A stretch of DNA of 64,000 bases from Elymus sibiricus (GCA_039707655.1 CM077667.1:62835628-62899627); one strand, 5' to 3'. Shown: positions 11,201 through 20,559, counted from the stretch's first letter. Numbers and translations are program-made. The notes: generated from the sequence alone by a model not told the origin.

Positions 11201-12278
11201 ACTTATTTAGGTTCATCACTAATCCCGACGGTAATCGAAGAGCGAGCGTGCCGACGGCGATCACATCAACCTTGGAACCATTTCCCACGCGCATCGTCAC
11301 TTCGTCCTTTGCCAGCCTCCGTCTATTCCGCAGTTCCTGTTTAGAGTTGCAAATATGAGCAACCGCACCGGTATCAAATACCCAGGCACTACAACGAGGG
11401 TTGGTAAGGAACATATCAATAACATGTATATCATATATACCTTGTTTGTTGTTGGCCGCCTTCTTGTCAGCCAAATACTTGGGGCAGTTCCGCTTCCAGT
11501 GTCCAGTTCCCTTGCAATGAAAGCACTCAGTTTCTGGTTTGGGTCCAGCCTTGGGTTTCTTCACGGGAGCAGCAACTGCTTTGCCACCCTTCTTAGATTT
11601 ACCCTTCTTACCCTTGCCATTTTTCTTGAAACTAGTGGTTTTATTGACCATCAACACTTGATGCTCCTTCTGAATTTCAGACTCAGCGGCTTTCAGCATC
11701 GCAAACAGCTCGGCGACTGACTTGTTCATCCCGTGCATGTTATAGTTCAACACGAAGCTCTTGTAGCTAGGTGGCAATGATTGAAGAACTCTGTCAGTGA
11801 TAGCCTCTGGCGGAAGGGGCATCCCCAATTCAGCCAGACGGGTGGAGTACCCAGACATTCTGAGCATGTGATCACTGATAGACCCGTTCTCCTCCATCTT
11901 GCAAGTACAGAACTTATCGGAGATCTCATATCTCTCGATCCGGGCATTCTTCTGAAAGATAAACTTCAACTCCTGGAACATCTCATATGCTCCATGATGT
12001 TCAAAACGTCTTTGAAGTCCCGGTTCTAAGCCATACAACATTGCACATTGAACTATTGAGTAATCATCAGAACGAGCCTGCCAGGCGTTCACAACGTCTA
12101 GAGACTCAACTGGAGCGGGTGGATCACCAAGCGGTGCATCAAGGACATACGCCTTCTGGGAAGCCGTAAGGATAATCGTTAGATTATGGGCCCAGTCCAC
12201 AAAGTTACTTCCATCATCTTTCAACTTAGCTTTCTCTAGGAACGCATTAAAATTCAGGGGTGCTACTGCGCGAGCCAT
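8295..12278 (-). CDS. Copia gag-pol polyprotein (Angela/BARE type), intact
   Basis: This is a single 1327-residue frame, about the length of BARE-type polyproteins. Order of domains: Gag with zinc knuckle CFHCKGTGHWKRNC (about residues 252-265); aspartic protease DTG (302-304); integrase with the HHCC region (WHCRLGHIG...CEPC, about 440-474) and catalytic D501, D564, E600 (35 residues between the last two); reverse transcriptase with YVDDILLIG near 1001; RNase H with DASFDTDPDD near the C-terminus. All key residues are present and there is no frameshift or stop. The start ATG gives the usual MARAVAPLNF N-terminus. The polyprotein makes virus-like particles and carries out reverse transcription and integration. 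The copy may still be coding-competent; whether it is transcribed cannot be seen. Confidence 0.95.
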   Translation of the reverse strand: MARAVAPLNFNAFLEKAKLKDDGSNFVDWAHNLTIILTASQKAYVLDAPLGDPPAPVESLDVVNAWQARSDDYSIVQCAMLYGLEPGLQRRFEHHGAYEMFQELKFIFQKNARIERYEISDKFCTCKMEENGSISDHMLRMSGYSTRLAELGMPLPPEAITDRVLQSLPPSYKSFVLNYNMHGMNKSVAELFAMLKAAESEIQKEHQVLMVNKTTSFKKNGKGKKGKSKKGGKAVAAPVKKPKAGPKPETECFHCKGTGHWKRNCPKYLADKKAANNKQGIYDIHVIDMFLTNPRCSAWVFDTGAVAHICNSKQELRNRRRLAKDEVTMRVGNGSKVDVIAVGTLALRLPSGLVMNLNKCYLVPALSMNIISGFCLLRDGYSFKSENNGCSIYMSNIFYGHAPNVRGLFLLNLDSNDTHVHNIDAKRCRIDNDNTTFLWHCRLGHIGVKRMRKLHADGLLESLDFESLDTCEPCLMGKMTKTPFSGTMERASDLLEIIHTDVCGPMGIEARGGYRYFLTFIDDLSRYGYIYLMKHKSETFEKFKQFQSEVENHRNKKIKFLRSDRGGEYLSYEFGSHLRQCGIVSQLTPPGTPQRNGVSERRNRTLLDMVRSMMSLADLPLSFWGYALETAAFTLNRAPSKSVETTPYELWFGKKPKLSFLKVWGCDAYVKKLQPEKLEPKAEKCVFIGYPKETVGYTFYLRSEGKVFVAKNGTFLEKEFLSKELSGRKIELDEVVEPLLQPESSAAQKDVSVEPTLAEEEVNDDDHEALDQVAIEPRRSTRTRTAPEWYANPVLEVMLLDNDEPTSYGEAMMGPDSEKWLEAMKSEMGSMYENKVWTLEVLPEGRKAIQNKWIFQRKTDADGNVTVYKARLVAKGFSQVQGVDYDETFSPVAMLKSVRIMLAIAAFFDYEIWQMDVKTAFLNGYLKEELYMMQPEGFVDPENADKVCKLQRSIYGLVQASRSWNLRFDEVIKAFEFIQVYGEACIYKKVSGSSIAFLILYVDDILLIGNNIEMLESIKEYLNKSFSMKDLGEAAFILGIKIYRDRSRRLIGLSQSTYLDKVLKKFKMDQSKKGFLPVLQGVKLSKTQCPVTAEDREKMSVIPYASAIGSIMYAMLCTRPDVSLAISMVGRFQSDPGMEHWTAVKNILKYLKRTKDMFLVYGGDQELVVKGYVDASFDTDPDDSKSQTGYVFILNGGAVSWCSSKQSVVADSTCEAEYIAASEAAKEGVWMKEFMTDLGVVPSALNPMTLFCDNTGAIALAKEPRFHKRTRHIKRRFNSIRDYIKEDDINICEVHTDLNVADPMTKPLPRAKHEQHQNCMGVRFITM

Positions 12279-13544
12279 GATCTACAACATAAATATAGCA
12301 AAGACAACTTAGACTATTGTTCAAGATAATGAGTTTAATTAATCATATTACTTAAAAACTCCCACTCAAATTGACATCCCTCCGGTCATTAGAGTGTAAC
12401 ATGATCCAAATCCACCAACTCAAGTCCGATCATCACGTGAGTCGAGGTGGTTTCAATGGTGAACATCTTCATGTTGATCATATCTACTATATGACTCATG
12501 TTCGACCTTTCGGTCTCTTGTGTTCCGAGGCCATGTCTGTACATGCTAGGCTCGTCAAGTTTAACCCGAGTGTTCCGCGTGTGCAACATGGCTTGCACCC
12601 GTTGTATGTGAACGTGGAGTCTATCACACCCGATCATCACGGCGTGTCTCGAAACGACGAACTTTCGCAACGGTGCACACTCGGGGAGAACACAATTTAT
12701 CTTGAAATTTAAGTGAGGGATCACCTTATAATGCTACCGTCGTCCTAAGCAAAATAAGATGCATAAAAGGATTAACATCACATGCAAATCATAAGTGACA
12801 TGATATGGCCATGAACTTGTGCTTTTGATCTCCATCTCCAAAGCACCGGCATGATCTCCATCGTCACCGACATGACACCATGATCTCCATCATCTTGATC
12901 TCTATCAACGTGTCGCCATAAGGTTGTCGCGCCGACTGTTGCTTCCACGACTATTGCTAACGTTTAGCGATAAAGTAAAGCATTACATAGCGCTTAATGA
13001 TTGACACGCAGGTCATACAATAATTAAAGACAACTCTATGGCTCCTGCCAGTTGCCGTACTCATCGACATGCAAGTCGTGATATTCTATACAACACATGA
13101 TCATCTCATACATCACATATATCTCATCATGTAATTGGCCATATCACATCACAACATACCCTGCAAAAACAAGTTAGACGTCCTCTAATTGTTGTTGCAA
13201 ATTTTACGTGGCTGCTACGGGTTTGCAAGAACCGTTCTTACCTACGCAAAACCACAACATGGTGTAGTGATTGCTTTTTGATCTTCTAAAAGAACCCTCT
13301 TCATTGAAATCGATTCAACTAAAGTGAGAGAGACAGACACCCGCTAGCCATCTTTATGCAACAAAATTACATGTCAGTTGAAGGAACCTGTCTCGCGTAA
13401 GTGTACGCGTAATGTCGGTCCGGGCCGCTTCATCTCACAATACCGCCGAATCAAGTATCAACTAGTAACGGCAAGCAATATGTATACACCCACGCCCACA
13501 ACTCGTTTGTGTTCTACTCGAGATCTCATCTACGCATAGACCTA
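12279..13544 (-). other. Angela untranslated leader
   Basis: About 1.27 kb lies between the primer-binding site and the gag ATG, the long leader typical of BARE/Angela elements. It contains short frames (one of 111 codons at 12389-12724) that do not resemble a known protein. RNA dimerisation and packaging signals would be expected here by analogy, but I cannot point to them. Confidence 0.75.
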
Positions 13545-13556
13545 GCTCGGATGCCA
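13545..13556 (-). other. Primer-binding site of the Angela element
   Basis: Minus-strand TGGCATCCGAGC starts one base inside the 5' LTR boundary. It matches the initiator-Met tRNA site TGGTATCAGAGC at 10 of 12 positions. The second copia element in this window has the perfect form. Confidence 0.75.
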
Positions 13557-13557
13557 C

Positions 13558-15431
13558 TGTTGGGGAACGTTGCATGGGAAACAAAAATTTTCCTACGCAC
13601 ACACAAGATCTATCAATGGTGATGAGCATCTACGAGAGGGAGAGTGGATCTACATACCCTTGTAGATCGCTAAGCGGAAGCGTTAAGAAACGCGGTTGAT
13701 GTAGTCGAACGTCTCCGCGATCCAAATTGCAAGTCGTCCCTCGATCCAAGCACGATCCAGCGCCGAACGGACGGCACCTCCGCGTTCAACACACATACGG
13801 CTTGATGACGATCTCCGCCTTCTTGATCCAGCAAGAGGGAGCGGAAAAGAAGAAGAGTTCCAGCAGCACGACGGCGTGGTGGTGTTGATGAAGAACTATT
13901 TCAGCAGGGCTTCGCCTAAGCACTACTGAAATTATGACGTAGGAGGAACTAGAGGTTGCCGGCACATGGCTTGGGGCAATCTAATGTCTCCCGTGTGCTA
14001 GCCCAACCCCTCTATTTATATGTTGAGCCTTGGGGTCTAAACTTGGAGTAAAAGCCTCCTCCAGGTCGGTTTTGCCCGCACAAGGTCGGTTTGGCCCGCA
14101 GGGAAAGAGTCCAACTCGGATCCCTGCAGTACCGCGCACAAGCGGTAGTACCGCTTACGATAAGCGGTAGTACCGCTTGACCAGCTTAAGCGGTAGTACC
14201 GCTGACGATAAGCGGTAGTACCGCTTGACCAGTTTAAGCGGTAGTACCGCTGATACAGTAGCGGTAGTACTGCCTTACCATCTTAAGGCAGTAGCAAAAC
14301 TTCCTTTTGCACTTTCCAATACCTCGTGGGTTTTATCCCTTTGGCCCATATAAAGTGTTGCTGCACCCGAACACTTCGGTAAACATCCGGAACCCCTTTC
14401 CGGTGAATTCCGGAACCCTTCCGGTAACCAAAAACACTATTATCACATATATCAATTTTTACCTCCGGACTATTCCGGAGATCCTCGTCATGTCCGGGAT
14501 CTTATCCGGGACGCCGAACAACTTTCGGTCACCAACAAAATAACTCAACTATACTAATCGTCACCAAACGTTAAGTGTGTAGACCCTGCGGGTTCGAGAA
14601 CTATGTAGACATGACCGAGACACCTCTACGGTCAATAACCAATAGCGGGACCTGGATGCCCATATTGGCTCCTACATATTCTACGAAGATCTTTATCGTT
14701 TGAACCTCTATGTCAAGGATTCAGTTAATCCCGTATGCTGTTCCTTTTGTTCTTCGGTATGTTACTTGCCCAAGATTCGATCGTCGGTATCTCTATACCT
14801 AGTTCAATCTCGTTACCGGCAAGTCTCTTTACTCGTTCTGTAATACAAGATCTCGTGGCTAACACTTTAGTCACATTGCTTGCAAGGCTCATTGTGATGT
14901 TGTATTACCGAGTGGGCCCTGAGATACCTCTCCGTCACACGGAGTAACAAATCCCAGTCTTGATCCATGCCAACCCAACAGACACCCTCGGAGATACCTG
15001 TAGAGCACCTTTATAGTCACCCAGTTACGTTGCGACGTTTGATACACACAAGGTATTCCTCTGGTGTTAGTGAGTTGCATGATCTCATGGTCATAGGAAC
15101 AGATACTTGACATGCAGAAAACAATAGCAATAAACTGATACGATCATATGCTACGTTCGTAGTTTGGGTCTTGTCCATCACATCATTCTCCTAATGATGT
15201 GATCCCGTTATCAAATGACATCTCATGTCAATGGCTAGGAAACCTTAACCATCTTTGATCAACGAGCTAGTCAACTAGAGGCTTACTAGGGACACAGTGT
15301 TGTCTATGTACCCACACATGTATTTGAGTTTCCAATAAATACAATTATAGCATGGATAATAAACGATTATCATGAACAAGGAAATATAATAATAACTAAT
15401 TTATTATTGCCTCTAGGGCATATTTCCAACA
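13558..15431 (-). repeat. Angela 5' LTR
   Basis: It is 1874 bp and would contain the element's promoter and polyadenylation signals. It keeps the 70-bp segment 14921-14990 that the 3' LTR lacks, bounded by GAGATACCT at 14921-14929 and 14991-14999. The same AGCGGTAGTACCGCT cluster lies at about 14138-14270. Confidence 0.95.
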
Positions 15432-16510
15432 AAGTTCCCCCAACCCCGAAGAACCAAGTCCTTGAACGGTCTGGCCAGTTCAATGTCTGTGGTACGACGT
15501 TTTTAGCAATCAGGTCATTCTCAGCATTGTCCCACAACGGCCGGGCTTTGAGGTAGCCACCTGACCCCGTGTGATGGTGATACTGCTTCTTTGCAGCATT
15601 GATCTTGTTTGTCTCTGACATTTTCTTACTCTTGTCCGATGTCTTGTAGGCCACAAATGCGGGCCAGTGATCTCCTATCTTCTCAAATCGGCCGGTGAAT
15701 TCTGGAGTCTTCCCTTTGTCGACAAACTTTGATTTCAACTCATTCTTCCACGTCCTGAATAGATCTGCCATCTTCTTAAGAGCACACGCCTTGACCAGTG
15801 GCTCTATAACTGGCTTATTCGGATCCTCCTCTCGCGGTAGGGTGAAATTTGCCTTCAGCGCGGTCCAAAGATCATCTTTCTGTCTATCGGTGACATAATC
15901 ACCATCAGGGGCGCCGTCCTTAGGCTTATTCCATTGCTTGATGCTGATCGGGATGTAGTCCCTCACAATAACTCCGCACTGAGCAGAAAATGCGTCCTTG
16001 GTCCGCTTGGGTTCAATCAGATGGCCATCGTGCGCGAGTGCTGTGATCGTGAACCTTTCATCCTTGCGCAACCTCTTCTTCGGGCCTCATCTCGTTACCG
16101 AAGTTTGGCTCGATCCAGAGGGCTATAAAAGAAGAAAGAAGAGTTAATTAATATATGTACATACCAAAACAATTAATGCATCAATTAGCTAGTCAGCACA
16201 GGCTTAATTAATATATATACCTCGCCGGACTTTGCAACAGCTCCCTCCTCCGTTCGGTCACCGGAGCCGTCATCATGGTCTCCTTCTTCCTCCGGCATTC
16301 GGTCACCGGAGCCATCATGATCATGTCCTTCCTCCTCCATTGTTCGATCACCGGAGCCATCATCCTCTCCTTCCAGACCATCGGTGTCGTTGAGAAATGA
16401 CAAGATATCACGTCCGTCGTGGATTATGTCCCCCAACAACTGTTCTTGTTCCAAGTCTCTTGGATCCATAGTTTCTGCAAATATTACAACATGGCAATTA
16501 ATATACAAAC

Positions 16511-16735
16511 ATGAATGTCGTCCGACGTCCGGACCGCCTCTCTCATGAATGTCGTCCGACGTCCGGTTTGGGGTGGCCTCGACAACACTTCTATGGTTTG
16601 GGGTGGCCTCGACAACGCTCTTTCTTCTAGGGTTTGGGTGGCCTCGAGAGTTTATCGGGTAGGGACGGGAGGGGGTAGGAGATCGACAACGCTCTTTCTT
16701 CTAGGGTTTGGGTGGCCTCGAGAGTTTATTGGGTA
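16511..16735. repeat. Short direct repeats upstream of TNP1
   Basis: GAATGTCGTCCGACGTCCGG occurs twice (about 16511 and 16547), TTTGGGGTGGCCTCGACAAC twice, and a 40-50 bp block with CTTTCTTCTAGGGTTTGGGT twice (about 16620 and 16695). This lies just 5' of TNP1 exon 1, in its presumed promoter. Function unknown. Confidence 0.6.
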
Positions 16736-16952
16736 GGGCGAGAGGGCCGGGATTCTCTTAACCTTTTAGGGATTTAACAAAATGGCGCCATTCTGGATGT
16801 GCAGAAAATGGTCCATATTTTTCCTGATCTCATCTACCCTTCTATATGTCATGTTGTCTAGTGTCAAAGGATTCAAGAAAACCACGGCTTCATCTCGCCC
16901 GGTATATCGAGAGGGGGGTGAACATTTTACCTAAGTAACTTAGAAAAAAATG

Positions 16953-17160
16953 TTATCGGGGAGGGGGTATATCGACCCCCCCTCATGTCGAAGTTATCGG
17001 GGAGGGGGTATATCGACCCCCCCCCTCATGTCGAAGTTATCGGGGAGGGGGGTATATCGACCCCCCCCTCATGTCGAAGTTATCGGGGAGGGGGTATATC
17101 GACCCCCCCCCCTCATGTCGAAGTTAATTATCGGGGAGGGGGTATATCGACAACGACATA
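16953..17160. repeat. Tandem array of about 41-48 bp units
   Basis: Five copies of a unit beginning TTATCGGGGAGGGGGTATAT and continuing through a run of C and CTCATGTCGAAG start at about 16953, 16994, 17037, 17080 and 17128. A sixth, diverged copy lies at 17306-17345. Each unit has a G-rich and a C-rich half that can pair. Frames that read through it are repeat artefacts. 16736-16952 and 17161-17305 hold no gene. Confidence 0.75.
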
Positions 17161-17489
17161 CATACATGGAAAAAAATGCTATCCATCTTTACATACATAG
17201 CCACATACATATATTATATATTTTCATTAACTCATGACATATTTTCATTATTTTTCTTTCTTTAACTCAACGACAACGACATACATACATGGAAAAAAAT
17301 GTTTATCGCCCCCCCCTCATGTTGAAGTTATCGGGGAGGGGGCGATCTCTTTCTCGTTATTTTTCTTTCTTTAACTGACATATTTTCATTTATCTTTATA
17401 TATACTTGCCGTGTCCCCGATGGGCTGTTTTTGGAAAATGCCATATCCCGTGTCGCCGTGTCCGTGTCGCCGTATCCGAGCAGGGGACC

Positions 17490-17860
17490 ATGGGAAAGGG
17501 GTGGCTCACAGGGGGGCGGCGACGGGGCGCCGACGGGGAGGCGACGGGGTGGCGACGGGGCGGCGACGGGGCGGCGACGGGGAGGCAACGGGGCGGCGAC
17601 GGGGCGGCGACGGGGCGGCGCGGCGACAGGGAGGCGACGGGGACGGGGCGGCGACGGGGACGGGGACGACGACGGCGGGCTCGGGGCGGCGCGCGGCGAA
17701 GGGGACGAGGACGGCGGGCTCGGCGAGGGCGCGTTGACGAGGGCGTCGGCGAGGGCTCGGGGAGGAGAGCGCGTCGGCGAGGGCGCGGTCCGATTGCCTG
17801 GCGGCGTCGTGTAGTTCGGCGCGGCGTCGGGGGGGGGAGATGAACTGGGACTGGAAAACG
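17490..17860. repeat. GC-rich GGCGACGGG tandem repeat region
   Basis: Dozens of variants of GGCGACGGGGC occupy about 200 bp, followed by further GC-rich sequence. Several overlapping long frames run through it in different phases, as expected of a 9-12 bp repeat, and none shows a protein domain. Confidence 0.75.
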
Positions 17861-17879
17861 CTAAGTGTGGGCTTATATA

Positions 17880-18165
17880 CCCAGAGCCTTTGGTCCCAGT
17901 TGGTAGCACCAACCGGGACCAATACCCACCTTTGGTCCCGGTTGGTGCCACCAACCGGGACCAAAGGTCTCTTTTCAGCAGCCCAAAGGGCGGGAAGCAG
18001 AGACCTTTGGTCCCGGTTGGTGGCACTAACCGGGACCAATACCCACCTTTGGTCCCGGTTGGTGGAACGAACCGGGACCAATACCTAGGTCCCGATTGGT
18101 GGAACGAACCGGGACCAATACCCACCTTTGGTCCCGGTTGGTGCCACCAACCGGGACCAAAGTAT
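17880..18165. repeat. CACTA subterminal-type repeats (internal)
   Basis: Alternating TTTGGTCCCGGTTGGTG and CACCAACCGGGACC motifs occur at least eight times, preceded by a TATA-like GCTTATATACCC at 17870. The arrangement matches the right terminus of CACTA-1 (39960-40286) and of the fragment at 43553-44526. No TIR is found beside it. It is either a remnant of another CACTA end or a duplicated transposase-binding region. Confidence 0.65.
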
Positions 18166-18630
18166 TTATTTTTTATTTTTTCTAGTATTTTTCTTCTGTT
18201 ATTTTAGTTCATTCTTTTTAACAAATAAATACTTTGATAATTTTAGTTAATATTTTAGTTGATTCTTTTTAGTTCATTCTTTTTAACAAATAAATTCTTT
18301 GATAATTTTAGTTAATATTTTAGTTCATTCTTTTTAACAAATAAATAATTTGATAATTTTAGTTAATAATTTGATAATTTTAGTTAATAATTTGATAACT
18401 TTACTAAAAAAATAGATTTTCGAGTGATTCTTTTTCCTGCTATTTAATATTACTGTGTTTTATCATTATATTCAATTTGGTAAGTTTTAGGTTATTTTAA
18501 ATGGGTGTTTTATATATTTTTTGTTGCTTAAATTTTAAATAATTTTAAGTTTATAAAAGCTTTTTAGTTGATTCTTTTTGCTATTGAAGAATATTATAGT
18601 TTTGTTTTAGTTGATCATAACAAAATATTT
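18166..18630. repeat. AT-rich internal repeat
   Basis: Imperfect copies of a segment containing AACAAATAAAT and TTTAGTTAATATTTTAGTTC recur at about 45-65 bp spacing. There is no coding potential. Confidence 0.5.
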
Positions 18631-18685
18631 TAATTGAGCCACCAACCGAGACTAAAGGCCTTGTCCTGGGAGTGGCTAAAATTTA

Positions 18686-18728
18686 GTCCCACCTCGCCAA
18701 GCGAGAGGGACTCGTAGCGGTTTATAAG
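18686..18728 (+). promoter_or_regulatory. Putative Pol III USE + TATA promoter (U6/U3-type)
   Basis: GTCCCACCTCG at 18686-18696 matches the plant snRNA upstream sequence element RTCCCACATCG at 10 of 11 positions. Exactly 24 bases later TTTATAAG begins at 18721. In plant snRNA genes about 24 bp between USE and TATA is the Pol III arrangement, and about 34 bp the Pol II one. A start about 31 bases after the first T of the TATA box falls at G18752, the first base of the hairpin below. Confidence 0.6.
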
Positions 18729-18751
18729 CCCTGAGTGCAGAGATGAAGAAT

Positions 18752-18899
18752 GATGAAGGAGAGGCGCAATGCTCACCTGCACGTTGCTTAGCTTCAGGCC
18801 TTGAGGAAATGGTGTAGACTGCACGGAGCTATCTGCAGTTACTCAAGGCCTGAAGCTAAGCAACGTGCAGGTGAGCATTGCGCCTCTCCTTCATTTTTT
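18752..18899 (+). ncRNA. Predicted Pol III hairpin RNA (53-bp perfect stem)
   Basis: 18753-18805 and 18842-18894 are perfect inverted repeats of 53 bp with a 36-base loop, and a G-U pair extends the stem to 18752. The right arm runs straight into T6 (18894-18899). Promoter, start, stem-loop and terminator are packed with no spare sequence, like a short-hairpin RNA gene. The predicted transcript is about 145 nt. It does not resemble U6, U3 or 7SL. By analogy a perfect 53-bp RNA duplex would be a Dicer-like substrate. It lies between the CACTA-1 transposase genes. Transcription is not shown. Confidence 0.5.
18894..18899 (+). terminator. T6 run, putative Pol III terminator
   Basis: Six T residues directly follow the hairpin's right arm. 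A run of four or more T ends Pol III transcription. Confidence 0.5.
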
Positions 18900-18902
18900 A
18901 AT

Positions 18903-19850
18903 AACTTATTTTAACTCCGGACATTTTGTGTGTTCATTATGCACCATTCAAAGGCACATCATCAATGTTCAACCCTTTTCTGCCTTCATTTGCTATTTTT
19001 CATGCATTTAATGATTTTTTTGAGCTAAATGACCCTGAAATTGAAAAGCACTACAAATGAAGTCTGAAAAGGTTGAAACTTGGCATGGTATCATAATTTC
19101 ACCCACATAGCAAGTGCTAAAAAGTTGAGAGGGTTACGGTAAAAACTGGATGCACTTCGTGTACAAAACGGACAATCTCTTTCGAAGTATCAGGGTTTCG
19201 GACGAAAACTCATGTGTTACAAAAGGATTTCATTTTTTTGAACTTATTTGAACTCCATACTTTTTGTGTGTTCAAAATGCACCATTCAAAGCCACATCAT
19301 CAATTTTCAACCCTTTCTGACTTCATTTGGTATTTTTCATGCACTTATTGACTTTTTTGAGCTAAATAACCCTGAAATTGAAAAGCACTGCAAATGAAGT
19401 CTGAAAAGGTTGAAACTTGGCATGGTATCATAATTTCACCCACATAGCAAGTGCTAAAAAGTTGAGAGGGTTACGGCAAAAACTGGATGCACTTCGTGTA
19501 CAAACTGGACAATCTCTTTCGAAGTACGAGGGTTTCGGACGAAAACTCATGTGTTACAAAGGGATTTCATTTTTTTGAACTTATTTGAACTCCAGACTTT
19601 TTGTGTGTTCAAAATGCACCATTCAAAGCCACATCATCAATTTTCAACCCTTTCTGAATTCATTTGGTATTTTTCATGCACTTACTGATTTTTTTGAGCT
19701 AAATGACCCTGAAATTGAAAAGCACTACAAATGAACTCTGAAAAGGTTGAAAGTTGGCATGGTATCATCATTTCACCCACATAGCATGTTATAAAAAGTT
19801 GAGAGGGTTACGGCAAAAACTGGATGCACTTCGTGTACAAAACGGACAAT
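18903..19850. repeat. Tandem repeat, unit about 338 bp, 2.8 copies
   Basis: Units start at 18903, 19241 and 19578 (marker AACTTATTTGAACTCC) and are about 90-95 % alike by eye. Each ends with TTACGGCAAAAACTGGATGC and GGACAATCTCTTTCGAAG. The third copy breaks at 19850 where the next array begins. Its missing tail reappears at 20560-20690. No coding potential. Confidence 0.85.
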
Positions 19851-19862
19851 TGAGCATCATCC

Positions 19863-20352
19863 TTTCCCCTGCACACAGCCCGACGGTGGCTCGTGAGTGC
19901 CCGCATATGAAATGCACCGTCGGACCGTATGCAGGGAATCCGAATGATTTGTATCCGGTCGATGAACTAAAGGATTTCTAGATAGATCAACAAAACACAC
20001 GGTTTCCCCTGCATACAGCCCGACGGTGGCTCATGAGTGCCCGCATATGAATTGCACCGTCGGACCCTATGCAGGGAATCCGAATGATTTGTATTCGGTC
20101 GATGAACTAAAGGATTTCTAGATAGATCAACAAAACACACGGTTTTCCCTGCATACAGCTCGACGGTGGCTCGTGAGTGCCCACATATGAAATGCACCGT
20201 CGGACCGTATGCAGGGAATCCGAATGATTTGTATTCGGTCGATGACTAAAGGATTTCTAGATAGATCAACAAAACACACGGTTTCCCCTGCATACAGCCC
20301 AACGGTGGAAATATGAAATGCACCGTTGGACCGTATGCAGGGAATCCGAATG
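19863..20352. repeat. Array of four about 140-bp units, each with a hairpin
   Basis: Units start near 19863, 20003, 20143 and 20282. In each, CCCCTGCATACAGCCCGACG is followed 40-50 bases later by the near-perfect complement CGTCGGACCGTATGCAGGG, giving stems of about 22 bp with 1-3 mismatches. The fourth unit has a shorter loop. The array interrupts the 338-bp repeat, so it was inserted or expanded inside it. Confidence 0.8.
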
Positions 20353-20476
20353 ATTTGAATCCGAATGAGTACACACACTAAGTGTTGAACATGTCCGAGA
20401 GGTGGGTTATATATAGGGTCGTGTGCCTCTTTAGTCCCGGTTGCTAGCATGAACCGGGACTAGTCGTTATAGTGCT
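20353..20476. other. CACTA terminus-like segment, unpaired
   Basis: A TATA-like TTATATATAG, then AGTCCCGGTT...AACCGGGACTAG, ends in CGTTATAGTG at 20476. The layout is that of a CACTA right end, but no matching left end CACTATAACG is visible, so it may be a remnant. Confidence 0.4.
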
Positions 20477-20559
20477 GATCCAACAGCTCACAAGCGCTTG
20501 AAAGAAACACACGATCCGTGTGCTTCTTCCTGATTGGTACGACCTTCACCGCCCAAGGT

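Larger units (their letters stand above)
6441..15431 (-). mobile_element. Angela/BARE/WIS-type Ty1-copia retrotransposon, complete
   Basis: It is 8991 bp with a 5-bp target duplication, AAGTT (6436-6440 and 15432-15436). LTRs are 13558-15431 (5') and 6441-8244 (3'). On the minus strand each LTR starts TGTTGGAAATATGCCCTAGA and ends CAACA, which is typical of the Triticeae BARE/WIS/Angela group. Internal parts are a primer-binding site next to the 5' LTR, a leader of about 1.3 kb, one uninterrupted gag-pol frame (8295-12278) and a polypurine tract next to the 3' LTR. It sits inside the TNP1 exon of CACTA-1. About 17 substitutions separate the LTRs by eye (roughly 0.9 %), so it is young. Confidence 0.95.
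3660..16469 (-). pseudogene. CACTA TNP1-type gene joined to a Ulp1 (C48) protease, split by a copia element
   Basis: The minus-strand gene starts at the ATG at 16469 (MDPRDLEQEQ...). Exon 1 is 16221-16469, with three acidic DGSGDR repeats. Exon 2 starts at 16122, runs to 15432, is broken by the Angela element (6441-15431) and resumes at 6440. It holds a Transposase_24-like part (about 15450-16080), a DUF8039-like block (near 5740-5960), a Pro-rich linker (about 5300-5720) and a C-terminal part. Small exons between about 4618 and 3660 encode a Ulp1-like cysteine protease: HFILLSIKLDG (His), VLDSRR (Asp) and GTSLCAYYVCEF (Cys). The stop is at 3660-3662. Defects: TGA at 16087-16089 soon after exon 2 begins, TAG at 4748-4750 (...VELF stop LYNQ...), and the insertion. 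The small exons rest on visible GT/AG sites and conserved text. Protein roles (terminal-repeat binding, SUMO-type proteolysis) are inferred from the families. Confidence 0.8.

Noticed and set aside
12389..12724. 111-codon frame in the Angela leader
   Set aside because: No domain, and both strands are open over the same stretch; treated as leader.
17328..18125. Long Pro/Arg-rich frames on both strands
   Set aside because: They run through GGCGACGGG and GTCCCGGTT repeats in several phases at once and contain no domain.
18686..18899. Known snRNA or 7SL gene
   Set aside because: The promoter layout fits, but the transcribed part is a perfect inverted repeat and resembles none of these RNAs.
19863..20352. 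CRISPR-like array of repeats with hairpins
   Set aside because: Eukaryotic context, units of 140 bp with no spacer variation, and no associated genes.
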